In this document: piece after piece, positions 46,381-56,427 of the stretch
Position numbering within the stretch: position 1 is the first letter of the stretch
Layout: every line of letters starts with the position of its first letter
Position numbers and translations under genes: made by a program
Assembly (NCBI GenBank): GCA_001534745.1
Contig: CP013997.1
Location: forward strand, 1,736,001 to 1,800,000
Direction: 5' to 3'
DNA length: 64,000 bases
Origin: Pseudomonas monteilii
GTDB taxonomy: Bacteria; Pseudomonadota; Gammaproteobacteria; Pseudomonadales; Pseudomonadaceae
Notes under the pieces: model-generated
The model's database searches: none
Seen by the model: the letters and a program-made list of their open reading frames with translations, nothing else
What the model was told of the DNA's origin: nothing

Positions 46381-47301
46381 TTAGTGCTTGATATTCAAAT
46401 TCGGGTCAACGTTTTTCGAGCGTGCAGGCGCTTCTTCGAACGCTTCAGGCGGAGGCGGTGCTGCCTTGACATTGAAGAGGCAGCAGATGGCGTACCAGCA
46501 CAGGGCGACGGTGAGGTTGTAAGGGAACAGCACGGCCCAGAAGGGCAGTTGCCAGTTCTTCTTGCCCTGCATCTCACCCGGTTCGCCGGTTCGCCAGGGG
46601 GCGTAGTGACGCCAGGCTTCGGCAGGGGTCAGGCACATGGCGTGGAGGGGACGGTGCCACCAGTTGGGTTCGCTGGGTGGGGGGAGTTTGTCGAGGCCGT
46701 GGTCCATGAAGTGTCGCAGGTATTCCCAGACTTCGGCGACGTATTGGATGTCAGGTTCGGTAGGTTCGTTGCTATCGATCCAGAGGCAGTCTTTTTGATG
46801 GAGGGTGCCGTCTGCGCGAGGTGGGGCGAAGGCAAGAGCGTAAACAGTGCTGAAAGATGAGCCGCTGTTTTCGATACGCCTGAATAGACCCCCTCTTGTG
46901 CGAGGCCATTCGAATACAAGTGTTTTGCTTATGCGTCTGTAATAGATTTTTTTAGTCGATCGATTCAAGCAAAAGCAAGACAATTTTTTGATGAAATATA
47001 TGCGATACAGTAGGAGAGGGAGGAAAATGAAAGGGGCGATCAGGGTGATAATAATGAGTACGATATTAGGGTCTCGAGGGTTTTGAATTATTTCAGGTAG
47101 GAAAGCTGGGTAAATCATTACTAAGAGCGCAATGGTCATTGCGCAATAAAGTTTGGCCATGAATACAGAATCTGTTACCCAGGGGTTTCTCAGCTGCAAG
47201 GTTGTGTTGGATGCCTGTATTAGCTGTCCGTTGATAGCGGGAGTATGGCCCGATTTTGAATTAGGATAAAATGTCCAAAGAACTGCCATTTTAACGCTCA
47301 A
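46381..47301 (-). CDS. DUF6708-like membrane protein, probable T6SS immunity (copy 2)
   Basis: 306 residues. Same layout as copies 1 and 3: two N-terminal membrane segments (VFMAKLYCAMTIALLVMIYPAFL and VLIIITLIAPFIFLPLLLYRIYF), a conserved middle (DCLWIDSNEPTEPD) and a C-terminal membrane segment. The last residues differ (KNVDPNLNIKH). It overlaps the 3' end of the shortened effector (47291-47869) by 11 bases, so the pair is translationally coupled. Confidence 0.75.
   Translation of the reverse strand: MSVKMAVLWTFYPNSKSGHTPAINGQLIQASNTTLQLRNPWVTDSVFMAKLYCAMTIALLVMIYPAFLPEIIQNPRDPNIVLIIITLIAPFIFLPLLLYRIYFIKKLSCFCLNRSTKKIYYRRISKTLVFEWPRTRGGLFRRIENSGSSFSTVYALAFAPPRADGTLHQKDCLWIDSNEPTEPDIQYVAEVWEYLRHFMDHGLDKLPPPSEPNWWHRPLHAMCLTPAEAWRHYAPWRTGEPGEMQGKKNWQLPFWAVLFPYNLTVALCWYAICCLFNVKAAPPPPEAFEEAPARSKNVDPNLNIKH
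46421..46791. repeat. 371-bp near-identical block, copy 2 of 3
   Basis: The 3' part of immunity copy 2; same length and orientation as the other two copies. Flanking DNA on both sides is diverged. Confidence 0.8.
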
Positions 47302-47869
47302 GTTTAAATGTTGAATGATTTTCGGTTTTGCTGTCTAATTCCTGATTGGTCATGTAAGGGAGTGTCAGCCTCGCAGAGTGCTGAGCGGTCAGCGTTTTCT
47401 TATAGTGAACAATTAGGCCGGCAGCGGTTAGGTAAACGGTAGCTGGCTCAGTATGGGCTTCAGGTCCATTGCTCCTGCTGAAGGTCTCCATGTGCCCTGA
47501 CCATGTACTTACGCCCAATAAGAAACCTGGTAAAAAGACCGAGAACTCGACGGTAGGTGTTTGAGTATTCTTCTGACCAGCAGGGAGCCAGTCATTCGCA
47601 GGTATCCAGTGGGGACGGTTACGCCATGACGTATCAATATTTTCTACGCCGAGTGAGCGTGCTTGTTTGGCTGACAACGGTTTGGTGGAGTAATAGATAG
47701 CATGCTGCAAGGAAGGGATGTCCTGCTGCATCGCGACGTCTGCCTCGATACAACGAAAGCTCACCATGCTTTTTGGACACAGGATCATGGCATAGCGTAC
47801 GAGTAGTACAGGGATGCGTGCATTGCAGGCAGGGTTGGACGTGGCACGGCTGATGTAGGAACCACTCAT
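47291..47869 (-). CDS. Internally deleted VasX-like effector remnant
   Basis: 192 residues. The first ~60 (SRATSNPACNARIPVLLVRYA ... SLQHAIYY, in parts) align with the start of the 995-residue effector. The remainder (PLSAKQARSLG ... VEFSVFLPGFLLGVSTWSG ... LTAAGLIVHYKK) aligns with its last ~130 residues. Roughly 800 residues, including all the membrane-inserting helices, are missing, yet the frame is open. It starts with ATGA overlap on copy 3 of the immunity family. It may be a dead remnant, a decoy or a small cargo protein. Confidence 0.75.
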   Translation of the reverse strand: MSGSYISRATSNPACNARIPVLLVRYAMILCPKSMVSFRCIEADVAMQQDIPSLQHAIYYSTKPLSAKQARSLGVENIDTSWRNRPHWIPANDWLPAGQKNTQTPTVEFSVFLPGFLLGVSTWSGHMETFSRSNGPEAHTEPATVYLTAAGLIVHYKKTLTAQHSARLTLPYMTNQELDSKTENHSTFKLER

Positions 47870-48753
47870 ACACGCTTCCTCTTTTTCGGGCGTGCAGGCG
47901 CCTCTTCGAATGCTTCAGGCGGAGGCGATGCTGCCTTGACATTGAAGAGGCGGCAGATGACGTACCAACACAGGGCAACGGTGAGGTTGTAAGGGAACAG
48001 CACGGCCCAGAAGGGCAGTTGCCAGTTCTTCTTGCCCTGCATCTCACCCGGTTCGCCAGTTCGCCATGGGGCATAGTGACGCCAAGCTTCGGCAGGGGTC
48101 AGGCAGATGACATGGAGGGGGCGGTGCCACCAGTTGGGTTCACTGGGAGGGGGGAGGTTGTCGAGGCCGTGGTCCATGAAGTGGCGTAGGTACTCCCAAA
48201 CTTCGGCGACGTACTGGATGTCGGGTTCGGTGGGTTCGTTGCTGTCGATCCAGAGGCAGTCTATTTGGTGAAGAGTGCCGTCTGCGCGGCGTGGTGCGAA
48301 GGCGAGGGCGTACATAATGGTAAATGAAGATCCGCTAAATTCTGTACGGCGAAGTAAGCCGCCCCTGATATCCTTCCACTCGAAAGTCAATGCTTTTCCA
48401 AAGCGTTGGTAATAGATTCTTTTGGTTTTCCTATTAAGGTAAAATGAAGAAAGTTTTTTTATGAAAAAAATTCGATACACTAAGAAAGGTGTAAAAAGAA
48501 GAGGTGAAAGTAGAATTGTAATTGCAAGTGTGTAGTCGCCGTCGTAGTTAATGTTGTATAGAAAAGCGATGGGTGCTGTGAAAAAGGCTTGAGCTAGCAT
48601 CATTGCAGTATAAATTTTCCCCATGAAAACCGAGTCGCTAACCCATGGGTTTCGCAAGCATAAATAAGTGTCTGTAATGAAAGATAATTGTCCCGATATT
48701 TTAGGTGTTGCTTCTTGTTTTATATGAGGTGTGAAAATCCAAGCGACCGACAT
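47866..48753 (-). CDS. DUF6708-like membrane protein, probable immunity to the adjacent effector (copy 3)
   Basis: 295 residues. N-terminal membrane segments KIYTAMMLAQAFFTAPIAFL and TLAITILLSPLLFTPFLVYRIFF, then the shared GC-rich C-terminal block. Being 1 base downstream of the full-length effector gene, it is the best candidate for the cognate immunity protein. The N-terminal half is AT-rich like the effector's C-terminal third, consistent with co-evolution of those two parts. Confidence 0.78.
   Translation of the reverse strand: MSVAWIFTPHIKQEATPKISGQLSFITDTYLCLRNPWVSDSVFMGKIYTAMMLAQAFFTAPIAFLYNINYDGDYTLAITILLSPLLFTPFLVYRIFFIKKLSSFYLNRKTKRIYYQRFGKALTFEWKDIRGGLLRRTEFSGSSFTIMYALAFAPRRADGTLHQIDCLWIDSNEPTEPDIQYVAEVWEYLRHFMDHGLDNLPPPSEPNWWHRPLHVICLTPAEAWRHYAPWRTGEPGEMQGKKNWQLPFWAVLFPYNLTVALCWYVICRLFNVKAASPPPEAFEEAPARPKKRKRV
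47891..48261. repeat. 371-bp near-identical block, copy 3 of 3
   Basis: The 3' part of immunity copy 3. Identity is much higher here than in the 5' halves of the genes, which points to gene conversion or strong constraint on this domain. Confidence 0.8.
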
Positions 48754-48754
48754 A

Positions 48755-51742
48755 TCAGTTTCCTAGTGTAAAGCTTGCTTTGATTGAGGGGTTTGTGATT
48801 AGTCCCTGGTTAGGTTGATATGTGATGTCAAATGTAATGCTTGTTTTTTCATTTACTGGGCGCCTAAAGTTAATAACTATGCCTGCTTCAGTAATGTAGC
48901 AAGAAACTCTAATGGCTTGTCTGTTTTCAGGAGTTTCTTTTGGGTGGGTTTCGTACGTGGCTGACCATGTACTTTGTCCTATAATAAAATATTTTAAGAG
49001 TACCGAAAGCTCTACTGAGTTTTCAAGGGTGTTTGCCTTGTGGTAAATGATGGAATTCCAGTCAGGAAGACGTCCTATATCGTTGTTGATCCAGATGCTA
49101 TCAAGGTCTTTTAAGCCAAGTGTGCTTGTGTCCTTTTTTGATAGCATCATGGGTGAGTAGAAATGGGCATACCATTCTTCAATCTCCTCACGAATACTTG
49201 AGTATCTGAAAAGTTTATTATCATGGTCGAGAAGCACGCCCTCCCTTGATTCCCCATCATTTTGACGCGTGCCATAAATGCTTCTTGCGGCCCACAGCTC
49301 TCTAGGTGTGTGGATGCGTTCATATGCTTTAGCGTGAAAATAAAGACCGACGCCAATCAAAGCTGTGCCTGTCAGCAGAACTGCCGCAATTATCCAGCCC
49401 GCAAAAGGAATGATGGAAGCTAAGCCTGACATGGCCAAGCTGCTTTCCAATATAAAAATAGAACCGATGCCGATAGCTGTGCCGCCTTGCATCGTAAACT
49501 GTGAGGCGATTTCGTCGCCATTCTCCTTTTGGCGTGCTGCTTTGTTAGAGTCTGAGGACCATCCTAAGAAAATGCCTGGGTAGCTTGAAAATCTAGCAAA
49601 TAAGTTGCTTCCCAAAAACCTTATAAGTCCATTTCCAAACGCCATTCCCGGTGCCGTCGATCCTAATTTAAGCATTACGAGTTTCTGCGTTGCTCTCGCG
49701 CTTATCAACGTTGCCGATGCCGCACTCAGTACGCCAAAAATCGACGCCGCAAACCCCAATTGATACTCTGCCGCATCGCTTGCCTGCAGACTGTTATACG
49801 CCCCCTGCAACGAGATCAGATTGAACACCAGCATCCCTGCGTTCAGCACGCCGCCGCCGCCCGACGTCAACATTCCCAGCAACTTGGGCTTGACGCGTAA
49901 GGTAGTCGTCAACTCAACTCGGACAGTCCGGCTCCCCGAGATACGTAGCTCATTCATCTCTTCGACGTGCGCCATCCCACTTTTCAGATACCTCTGTACC
50001 TCTTTGCTAAACGCACTCTCCTGAATCGATTGCTCGGTCACCCCATACCTTGCGGTCAATAACCCCAACGCTTTTTCGAGATTGGCGACACGCGCCGCCG
50101 CCTGCACCTGCTGATGCAACGAGCGGCTGGCATCCCAGCGCGTCTTGCCTCGCAACCGTTTGAGCGACACCGTGTGCACCGTCTGCGCAGTCAGGTCGGT
50201 GATGTTGGCCATGGCCGGGAAACGGCCGAACAGGCCTTCGATCACGTTGTCGCTGGCACCGAGCAGGCTGCCGACCGCATCGGCCTTGTCCTTGAACGGA
50301 TTGAACGGCGCCAGGGCGGTGTAGAGCGGGCTCTCGTGCTGATCCAGCCACCGCTCCAGGCGCTGGAAGCGTCGGTCCTGCTCTTCGGTGCCGAGCGCAG
50401 GCTGGCCCATGGGCAGGATCATCAGCGCCAGGGCGATTTCCAACCCACGGGCCGAAGTCAGGTCATCACGGTCATAGCAGGCCAACGCCGCTGCCAGGCT
50501 GTAAGGGTCGTCCACATGCTGCGCCTCGGCCGTGGCCAGCCACGTGTCGTGGTCGTCACTCGCTTGCAGCGCCAGTTTGCGCAGCGCGTCCAGACGACGC
50601 TCCATACTATCGCGCTCGGCGAGAAAGCTCAGGTACTTGGGGGTATCCAGGCGCAACCGCAGACGCGCCCCGTCGGGCGAGTACTCTTCATGGGTGAGTG
50701 CATGAAACCGTGCGAGGGCGAGCGAGTCGCACGCATCGGGCCCTCTGCCCATCTCCCTCATTACCGCTTCCAGTGAAGGCGAATCCGCCGGATACAGGCT
50801 TTCCAGGGTCTTGTTCAGCAGCAGCGCAATGAGGTTGCGGTGATGGAAATCGCGGCTTTTGGCGCTCAGCCTTTCGACATCCAACTGATAACACCCCGGT
50901 ACGCACGCCTGCTCCGAACCTTGCGCCGGCTGGGTATGTTCCAGTTGCTCGGAAGGCATGAGGTCGCGCAGCTGATGCTGATAGGCCGAGACCGACAGGC
51001 TCAGGTCCAGCGTCAGGCCTTCGGCATCGGGCAGGGCGATCACCACGGGTACTTTAGGCTGGCTCCATGGATAGGCCCGCGCCATGGCGCTGAGGTTGCC
51101 GATGGGCAGGCTTTCGGTGATCGGGTGGCTGCTCCAGGTCAGGGACATGCGTCGATGGGCCGGCTTGAAGTCCTCGACCCAATGTTGCACGGCGTCCAGG
51201 GGCAGGACGTGCGCTTGCGTGGAAGGCTGCTTGTCGCCCGCGATGAGCTCGGCCATGTCCAGGCGGCGCATATGGCGCATGCGCAGGGCGACCGACCCGG
51301 TGATGCGGGCGGTCATGGCGTTGGTCCAGAGATGGGGGCTGTAGCCGATCCACACCTCCTGGGCCGTGTCCTGGCATGTGTCGGCCCACACCCAACCCAG
51401 GCTCCGACTGGTGCGGTAGCGGTCACGCCGGTGGTAGTGGTCCAGTCCTTGGTAGCGCAATTCCTTGTAGTGGCCGTCGCCATCGTATTCGTGGATGACC
51501 AGCTTCTCGCCCAGCGTGCCCTTCATGAACACATAGACATAGCCAGGCCGCAGGGCGCGTAGGGTATAGGCCGCATGCTGCAGGGCGGGCAGGCCTTGTT
51601 CCAGCGCGAAGCCTGCCTCGGCGTAGCGAAAAGCGGGCGCGCCTTCCATGCGCGGGACCACGGCATAGCGCACGGGCAGGATCGGGATGCGTGCACTGCA
51701 GGCAGGGCTGGACGTGGCGCGGCTGACGGAGGCTTCAGTCAT
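48755..51742 (-). CDS. VasX-like T6SS effector (pore-forming type)
   Basis: 995 residues. The N-terminus has the VasX/BTH_I2691 pattern: [37 protein letters not shown] long soluble middle follows, then hydrophobic segments at about 630-650, 660-690 and 755-802 ([39 protein letters not shown], in parts), as in colicin-like membrane-disrupting effectors. The last ~190 residues are soluble. Base composition drops sharply to AT-rich from about residue 690. The vgrG-DUF4123-effector-membrane protein order matches the V. cholerae vgrG2-vasW-vasX-tsiV2 locus. Its start overlaps the adaptor stop by 8 bases. Confidence 0.85.
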   Translation of the reverse strand: MTEASVSRATSSPACSARIPILPVRYAVVPRMEGAPAFRYAEAGFALEQGLPALQHAAYTLRALRPGYVYVFMKGTLGEKLVIHEYDGDGHYKELRYQGLDHYHRRDRYRTSRSLGWVWADTCQDTAQEVWIGYSPHLWTNAMTARITGSVALRMRHMRRLDMAELIAGDKQPSTQAHVLPLDAVQHWVEDFKPAHRRMSLTWSSHPITESLPIGNLSAMARAYPWSQPKVPVVIALPDAEGLTLDLSLSVSAYQHQLRDLMPSEQLEHTQPAQGSEQACVPGCYQLDVERLSAKSRDFHHRNLIALLLNKTLESLYPADSPSLEAVMREMGRGPDACDSLALARFHALTHEEYSPDGARLRLRLDTPKYLSFLAERDSMERRLDALRKLALQASDDHDTWLATAEAQHVDDPYSLAAALACYDRDDLTSARGLEIALALMILPMGQPALGTEEQDRRFQRLERWLDQHESPLYTALAPFNPFKDKADAVGSLLGASDNVIEGLFGRFPAMANITDLTAQTVHTVSLKRLRGKTRWDASRSLHQQVQAAARVANLEKALGLLTARYGVTEQSIQESAFSKEVQRYLKSGMAHVEEMNELRISGSRTVRVELTTTLRVKPKLLGMLTSGGGGVLNAGMLVFNLISLQGAYNSLQASDAAEYQLGFAASIFGVLSAASATLISARATQKLVMLKLGSTAPGMAFGNGLIRFLGSNLFARFSSYPGIFLGWSSDSNKAARQKENGDEIASQFTMQGGTAIGIGSIFILESSLAMSGLASIIPFAGWIIAAVLLTGTALIGVGLYFHAKAYERIHTPRELWAARSIYGTRQNDGESREGVLLDHDNKLFRYSSIREEIEEWYAHFYSPMMLSKKDTSTLGLKDLDSIWINNDIGRLPDWNSIIYHKANTLENSVELSVLLKYFIIGQSTWSATYETHPKETPENRQAIRVSCYITEAGIVINFRRPVNEKTSITFDITYQPNQGLITNPSIKASFTLGN

Positions 51743-52655
51743 GGTTGCGTGCCCTCTCGGCGATCAACGCATGCAGTTCCCGGAGGCGACCCTGTGGCGA
51801 CTCTATGAGGTTGGTGTAGATCGCGACTGCTGCTTCATCGTCCATCAGCCACAGGTGTTCGGCGATCAGGTGCACGAACGGCCTCACGGTGTCCTCTTCG
51901 AGGAAGTTGATGGCTTTCAGCTGTGGCAACAAGGTGTCTATCCAGGCCCGCAGATCAGCCAAGGCATGACCTGCATGAGTCGGCATGGCCGAGACCTCAT
52001 GTGTCAGCGACAAGACGAAGTGCTCGTGCACACCCTGGTCCAGTCGAGCCAGCTCAGAAGCGTCCAGTGTCAGGACCGAAGCGTCACGGGAGCGCGAGGG
52101 CGTAGGGCTGCGCTCGAGCGCGTACCACTGCTGGGCAGGGCCCCAGCAGGTACACCAGGCCAGTCGCGACAGCGGCCCGAGCCACGCGGTGTGATTGTCA
52201 TCGCTCAGGGCCTCGAGCCAGGCCGGAAGATGATCGGGCCTGAACTCGAAAAGACCGGTGCTCTGGTCGGGAAGCGTGATCTGCACGAGGCTGGTCAAGT
52301 GATCGGCCAAGGCCTCGAGGCCGATGTCGGCGTCGAGCGCGATGGCTGCACCGATCGGCATCCAGGTGGTGATTGCATGGGTCAGCAGCTCGGGTGCCCG
52401 GGACGCATCGACCAGAAGAGGGCCGAACTCATGGCGCTCGTCCAGCGCGCTGCGTTTCCATATCCAGGCATAGCGTGCCTGACGGCTGACCGCATTGAGC
52501 AGCTCGAGGACCGAAGGCGCATAGGGCGAGATCAATGGGCCCTGCCGCGGAATGGGCCGGTACGCCCAGTACTCCAACGTATGGGTCAGCAACAGCAGGA
52601 AGCGGCAGTCATGGCGTATGCGTTCGTCTGGCTGGTATCGGCGGTAGGCGGTCAT
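51735..52655 (-). CDS. DUF4123 (VasW/Tap-1-like) effector adaptor
   Basis: 306 residues from the ATG at 52655, which overlaps the vgrG stop as ATGA. Features of DUF4123 adaptors: [37 protein letters not shown] with the preceding [19 protein letters not shown], and a C-terminal helical region. Such proteins load a specific effector onto VgrG and are not secreted. Position directly between vgrG and the VasX-like gene predicts that this effector is its client. Confidence 0.82.
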   Translation of the reverse strand: MTAYRRYQPDERIRHDCRFLLLLTHTLEYWAYRPIPRQGPLISPYAPSVLELLNAVSRQARYAWIWKRSALDERHEFGPLLVDASRAPELLTHAITTWMPIGAAIALDADIGLEALADHLTSLVQITLPDQSTGLFEFRPDHLPAWLEALSDDNHTAWLGPLSRLAWCTCWGPAQQWYALERSPTPSRSRDASVLTLDASELARLDQGVHEHFVLSLTHEVSAMPTHAGHALADLRAWIDTLLPQLKAINFLEEDTVRPFVHLIAEHLWLMDDEAAVAIYTNLIESPQGRLRELHALIAERARNHD

Positions 52656-54820
52656 AGGGTCGCTCCTTTGAGGCAGCGGCAATCGGGCAGGCTGCACTGA
52701 CCGTTCTCCAGGCGTCCGCACGGGCGCTCGAGCGGCGTGCCGGTCGTGGGCGTACTGTCGAGAGAGAAGGGGTTCTTCACACCTCCGGCCGACTGAATCA
52801 CCTGGCCGTTGAGGCGTATCGTCGGGCTGTCCAGCGTGATGCCGTTCTCGTCGATGCGAATGGCACCGCCCGGCCCCTGGATCACGACGGTTTCCGCCGT
52901 TCGCAGCAGATAGCGTTTGGTCTGTCGGCGAATCTCCATGCCTGCATCGAGTTCGGCATGGCCCTCGACCTGCTGCTGCAGGTTGCCGCCGATGCGCACG
53001 TGGTGATTGGCGGTGATCTGGTCGTGGCGATGATTGCCGATGGTTTCCAGACGGTCCTTGCCAATGGTGATGTTCTGGGTGCGCCCGATATTGAGCGTGG
53101 CATCCTGTCCGATGGTGACGCGCTCGTCGTGGCCGACCGTTTCGTCACGGTCATGGCCGATCAGGATCGACTCGTCGTTCTGGACCGTTTCCCTGCGGTC
53201 ATGGCCGACTTCGGTGGTTTCATCGTGCCTGACCACGATGTTCTGATCGCGCTGGGCATGGATGAACACTTCTTCCTGCCCCAACTCATCCTCGAAGCGC
53301 AGCTCGTTGAAGCCTTCACCCTTGTGGGTCTGGCTCTTGATGGTCATGCGCGTCTTGTGCGCGGGCAGGTCGTAGGGCGGTAGCTGATTGCCGCAGTAGG
53401 TGCGACCGATGATCATCGGTTGATCCGGGTCGCCGTTGACGTAGTGAATGACCACATCCTGGCCGATCCGCGGAATGGCCATCGCGCCCCAGCTGCCGCC
53501 GGCCCAGCTCTGGGCGACACGTACCCAGCAGGAGCTGAATTCGTTGTCCTGGCTCTCGCGATCCCAAGGAAAGCTGACCTTGACCCGGCCCCACTCGTCG
53601 CAATAGATCTCCTCGCCAGGTGGGCCGACCACGGTGGCCATGTGCGGCCCGTCGATGCGTGGCTTGTCCAGGGGAGCAGGGCGCCATTCGATCCTGCCGG
53701 GCACCAGTTCGGCGGTCTGGGTATAGCGCGTACTCTGGTCGAGGTTCGCGGCTTCTTCCTGAAGACAGCTGAACTGGCTGCCTTCGTGCACGACCGTGAT
53801 CGTGCGCCAGTGTGTGTTGAAGTCATCGCGCGGATGGCCTTCGAGGGTAAAGCTCAGACCAGGCTGCAAGCGGACATCGTCGCCCTCGACCTGGGCGACA
53901 CGCACGTCATGGCGCAGCGCCGTGATGCGGGTCTCGGTGAACGGCTTGCCCACGGCATCGCGCTTGTAGCGGCCGGGATAGTCGAAGCGCTCGTAGTCGC
54001 TGGACTGGTGTTCGAGGTACGGACCACAGGCGCTGTGCTCCTGCCGATAGGTGGGGTGCAGGAAGGTATGATCGCGCTGCACCTGGCAGGCCGTGCGTAC
54101 CTGCTCGCTGTAGCGCAAGCGCCGCAAGCACGGGGTAGCCTGGTCACCCCCGCGATTGGCGTGATACAGCACGCTGCAGGCGTCAGGCTGTTCGTCGTCG
54201 TCAACGTCGTGCTGGCTTTCATGCGCACCGTCGGTGGCTTCCTGGCTGATCGTGCCCAGCGCCAACAACCGATCTGTGATGATCAATGTGTGACCGTCGA
54301 CACTGTGTGCAAAGCGATACACGAAGCCTTCTTCGGCTGCCAGGCGTTCCAGGAAGTCCAGGTCCGTCTCGCCGGCCTGCACGCAGAATTCGCGAACGCC
54401 GTGTTCTCGGCCGGACTGTATCTGAAATTGCGTGATGCCTTGCCGCTTGAGCATGAGCTCGAGGATGTGCGGCACCGTTTTCTGCTGGAAGATGCGCCAG
54501 TTCGAGCGAAGGCGCGCGCGCGCCAGTCGCGGCTCGATGAGTGCCTGGTAATAGGTACGGTGAAAGCCGCTTTCCAACTGACTGAGACGGCTGACCACGC
54601 CGTGCACATGACGCCTCGGGCGACCGCTTTCCCATATGGTGAAGAGCGCAGGCTTGTCGAGCAGGGTGCCGAAATCGATGTCGCTTTGATGACTGACCAG
54701 TTGCAGTTCCAGCGCGAACGTCTGGCTGATCGCTTCCTTCAACGAGAACGACACCACATCGAGCACGACATTGCCCACACTCGGTTGGAAGCTGTAACGA
54801 AGGTCGGATTGGCGAGGCAT
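52652..54820 (-). CDS. vgrG: T6SS spike protein VgrG
   Basis: 722 residues. gp27-like N-terminal region (1-370: [40 protein letters not shown], in parts), the gp5 OB-fold ([32 protein letters not shown], in parts, about 410-440), then a beta-helix with repeated [16 protein letters not shown] units. A short tail after about residue 680 carries four Cys in [20 protein letters not shown]. No enzymatic C-terminal domain. It follows hcp and is translationally coupled to the adaptor gene. Confidence 0.95.
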   Translation of the reverse strand: MPRQSDLRYSFQPSVGNVVLDVVSFSLKEAISQTFALELQLVSHQSDIDFGTLLDKPALFTIWESGRPRRHVHGVVSRLSQLESGFHRTYYQALIEPRLARARLRSNWRIFQQKTVPHILELMLKRQGITQFQIQSGREHGVREFCVQAGETDLDFLERLAAEEGFVYRFAHSVDGHTLIITDRLLALGTISQEATDGAHESQHDVDDDEQPDACSVLYHANRGGDQATPCLRRLRYSEQVRTACQVQRDHTFLHPTYRQEHSACGPYLEHQSSDYERFDYPGRYKRDAVGKPFTETRITALRHDVRVAQVEGDDVRLQPGLSFTLEGHPRDDFNTHWRTITVVHEGSQFSCLQEEAANLDQSTRYTQTAELVPGRIEWRPAPLDKPRIDGPHMATVVGPPGEEIYCDEWGRVKVSFPWDRESQDNEFSSCWVRVAQSWAGGSWGAMAIPRIGQDVVIHYVNGDPDQPMIIGRTYCGNQLPPYDLPAHKTRMTIKSQTHKGEGFNELRFEDELGQEEVFIHAQRDQNIVVRHDETTEVGHDRRETVQNDESILIGHDRDETVGHDERVTIGQDATLNIGRTQNITIGKDRLETIGNHRHDQITANHHVRIGGNLQQQVEGHAELDAGMEIRRQTKRYLLRTAETVVIQGPGGAIRIDENGITLDSPTIRLNGQVIQSAGGVKNPFSLDSTPTTGTPLERPCGRLENGQCSLPDCRCLKGATL

Positions 54821-54854
54821 GGTGGGGTCCTAGTTCACTGACCGAAGCTCGGAA

Positions 54855-54876
54855 GTCCGGGCGCTATCGCCCGGAC
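54855..54876 (-). other. Intercistronic hairpin between hcp and vgrG
   Basis: GTCCGGGCG-CTAT-CGCCCGGAC, a perfect 9-bp stem with a 4-base loop, without a T-run. It could act as a partial terminator or a 3' stabiliser keeping hcp mRNA more abundant than vgrG. Confidence 0.55.
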
Positions 54877-54888
54877 GGTCTTGTTTCT

Positions 54889-55440
54889 TCAGCCTGCCGC
54901 CGCGGGCTGAAGCGTGGCTGCACCTGCCTCTTTCGGTTTACGCCAGTCGTCCGAGCCGGAGGTATTGGCAATGAGGTGCTCCCAGGTGATGCCGCGGTAG
55001 GTCATGGACACCTTGAGGAACTGCGTGAAGTCCTTGTTGTTCTTGTCTTGGGCGTGAGGCATGACCAGATCGATATCGACGATGATGGCGTTGGTCAGGA
55101 TGGTGGTGAAGAACCGTTCCTGCTTGCCCTCGATGGAGGTTCGATACCAGCTGAGCTCCACGGTCGGAAGCATTTCGCCGCTGGTTAGCGCGTTGTACAG
55201 CAGGGGTGTTGCCTTGTTGAGGGCGCAGGTGAATGTCAGGGGGCCATGCACGCGTTGTCCGGCAGGCTGACCGCTCTGGGGGTCGGTGGGTACGCTGATG
55301 TGATGGCTGATCTCTTGAACCAATATCTCGTCTTCGTGACCCTCCACGAAGATGTTGCCGACAGATTCGGCTGTGAATGCACCTTGAGTGATGTGGCCCT
55401 GAGTCTCTCCTCGGATGGAAATGTAGGCGGGTGTTGGCAT
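54889..55440 (-). CDS. hcp: T6SS tube protein Hcp
   Basis: 183 residues from the ATG at 55440 (MPTPAYISIRGETQGHITQGAF). The Hcp1 family core is clear: SVGNIFVEGHEDEILVQEISHHISVPTDPQSGQPAGQRVHGPLTF and a long beta-hairpin segment before VMPHAQDKNNKDFTQFLKVSMTYRGITWEH (read in parts). Hexamers stack to form the expelled tube. It lies between tssL and vgrG, flanked by hairpins on both sides. Confidence 0.95.
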   Translation of the reverse strand: MPTPAYISIRGETQGHITQGAFTAESVGNIFVEGHEDEILVQEISHHISVPTDPQSGQPAGQRVHGPLTFTCALNKATPLLYNALTSGEMLPTVELSWYRTSIEGKQERFFTTILTNAIIVDIDLVMPHAQDKNNKDFTQFLKVSMTYRGITWEHLIANTSGSDDWRKPKEAGAATLQPAAAG

Positions 55441-55516
55441 GGCTTTCTCTCCTGCGCCAGGTGGATAAAACGCGCTCCCAAGAGGGGGCGTGGCCATCGC
55501 GATGGATGGCATGTCA

Positions 55517-55533
55517 GCGAGGCTATGCCTCGC
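55517..55533 (-). other. Hairpin between tssL and hcp
   Basis: GCGAGGC-TAT-GCCTCGC, a 7-bp perfect stem with a 3-base loop in the 116-base gap before hcp. No T-run; possibly an mRNA processing or attenuation element. Confidence 0.4.
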
Positions 55534-55556
55534 CAGGTTCATCGAGTGTTGATCGG

Positions 55557-56426
55557 TCACTGCAAGAGGATGCTGCTCAGCGATGCCAACACTTCGGTGG
55601 TGATCAGGTGCAGCCGGTAGCTGTAGAACCCGTAGGCCGCGCCCAGGGCCACGCCACACAGCGCCAACGGACTCCACCAGGGCCATTGCCGATCCAGGCG
55701 CATGTTGCGCGCAGCGACGTGGGTATAGGGGTCACAGACAGCTTGCGGCGCGGGGCCCCGCAGTTCGCGAATCAGGTCGTGAAGCTGATGGATCAAGCCG
55801 TTCAGGGTTTCCTCGCCTTTGGGCGCGATGGCGTACTTGCCCTTCAGGCCCAGGCACAACGCGAAGTACATGAACTCCAGAACGTCCTGATAGCGCCGAG
55901 GCTCGCGCATCAGCCGGGAAAGCACGGTGAATACCTTCTCGCCACCCCAGGTTTCATCGTGGAAGATGCTGAGCAGAGGTGTCTGGCTCCAGCAGCTGTT
56001 CATGCCCCAGGGCCGCTCCATCACGGCTTCATCGATGTACAGGCACAGGCCGTACGAATAGGCGAGCCAATGGGCAGGCTCATAACCGTGCTGGCGCATC
56101 TCTGCTTGCACGTTGTCGATCTGGGCGCGCACCTGCCGATGGACCGCGTCGATGTGGGGGAGCGCATCCAGGGTCCGCAAGCGCATGACCAGCCCGAACA
56201 GCGGCATGGCAGCGTCCAACATCCGGTTCTCATAGGCGCCTCTGAGCTGAAAATCCGGATCGGCTGCATAGCGTTCGTGATCGAGCGCTGATGATGGGAC
56301 GCGCGCGTTTGACGCGGACAAGCTGGGCTCGTGCCGGCTGTCGGCGGTGGGCCTTGCCAGTGTGGAAGGCAGTTGCGAGCCTGCTGCGCCATTGGAGGCA
56401 GAGTGCATCCTGTTCGATGGCTCCAT
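55557..56426 (-). CDS. tssL: T6SS baseplate-membrane protein TssL (DotU family)
   Basis: 289 residues from the ATG at 56426, one base after the tssK stop. The DotU core (about 60-240): HWLAYSYGLCLYIDEAVMERPWG, FHDETWGGEKVFTVLSRLMREPRRYQDVLEFMYFALCLGLKGKY, read in parts. A single C-terminal membrane helix (WSPLALCGVALGAAYGFYSYRL) anchors it, with no OmpA peptidoglycan domain. TssL joins TssM and TssJ in the membrane complex. Confidence 0.94.
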   Translation of the reverse strand: MEPSNRMHSASNGAAGSQLPSTLARPTADSRHEPSLSASNARVPSSALDHERYAADPDFQLRGAYENRMLDAAMPLFGLVMRLRTLDALPHIDAVHRQVRAQIDNVQAEMRQHGYEPAHWLAYSYGLCLYIDEAVMERPWGMNSCWSQTPLLSIFHDETWGGEKVFTVLSRLMREPRRYQDVLEFMYFALCLGLKGKYAIAPKGEETLNGLIHQLHDLIRELRGPAPQAVCDPYTHVAARNMRLDRQWPWWSPLALCGVALGAAYGFYSYRLHLITTEVLASLSSILLQ

Positions 56427-56427
56427 G

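Noticed and set aside
45511..48261. Three spaced near-identical blocks considered as a mobile or CRISPR-like repeat
   Set aside because: They are in-frame 3' halves of paralogous genes, with no terminal inverted repeats, no transposase and far too long for CRISPR.
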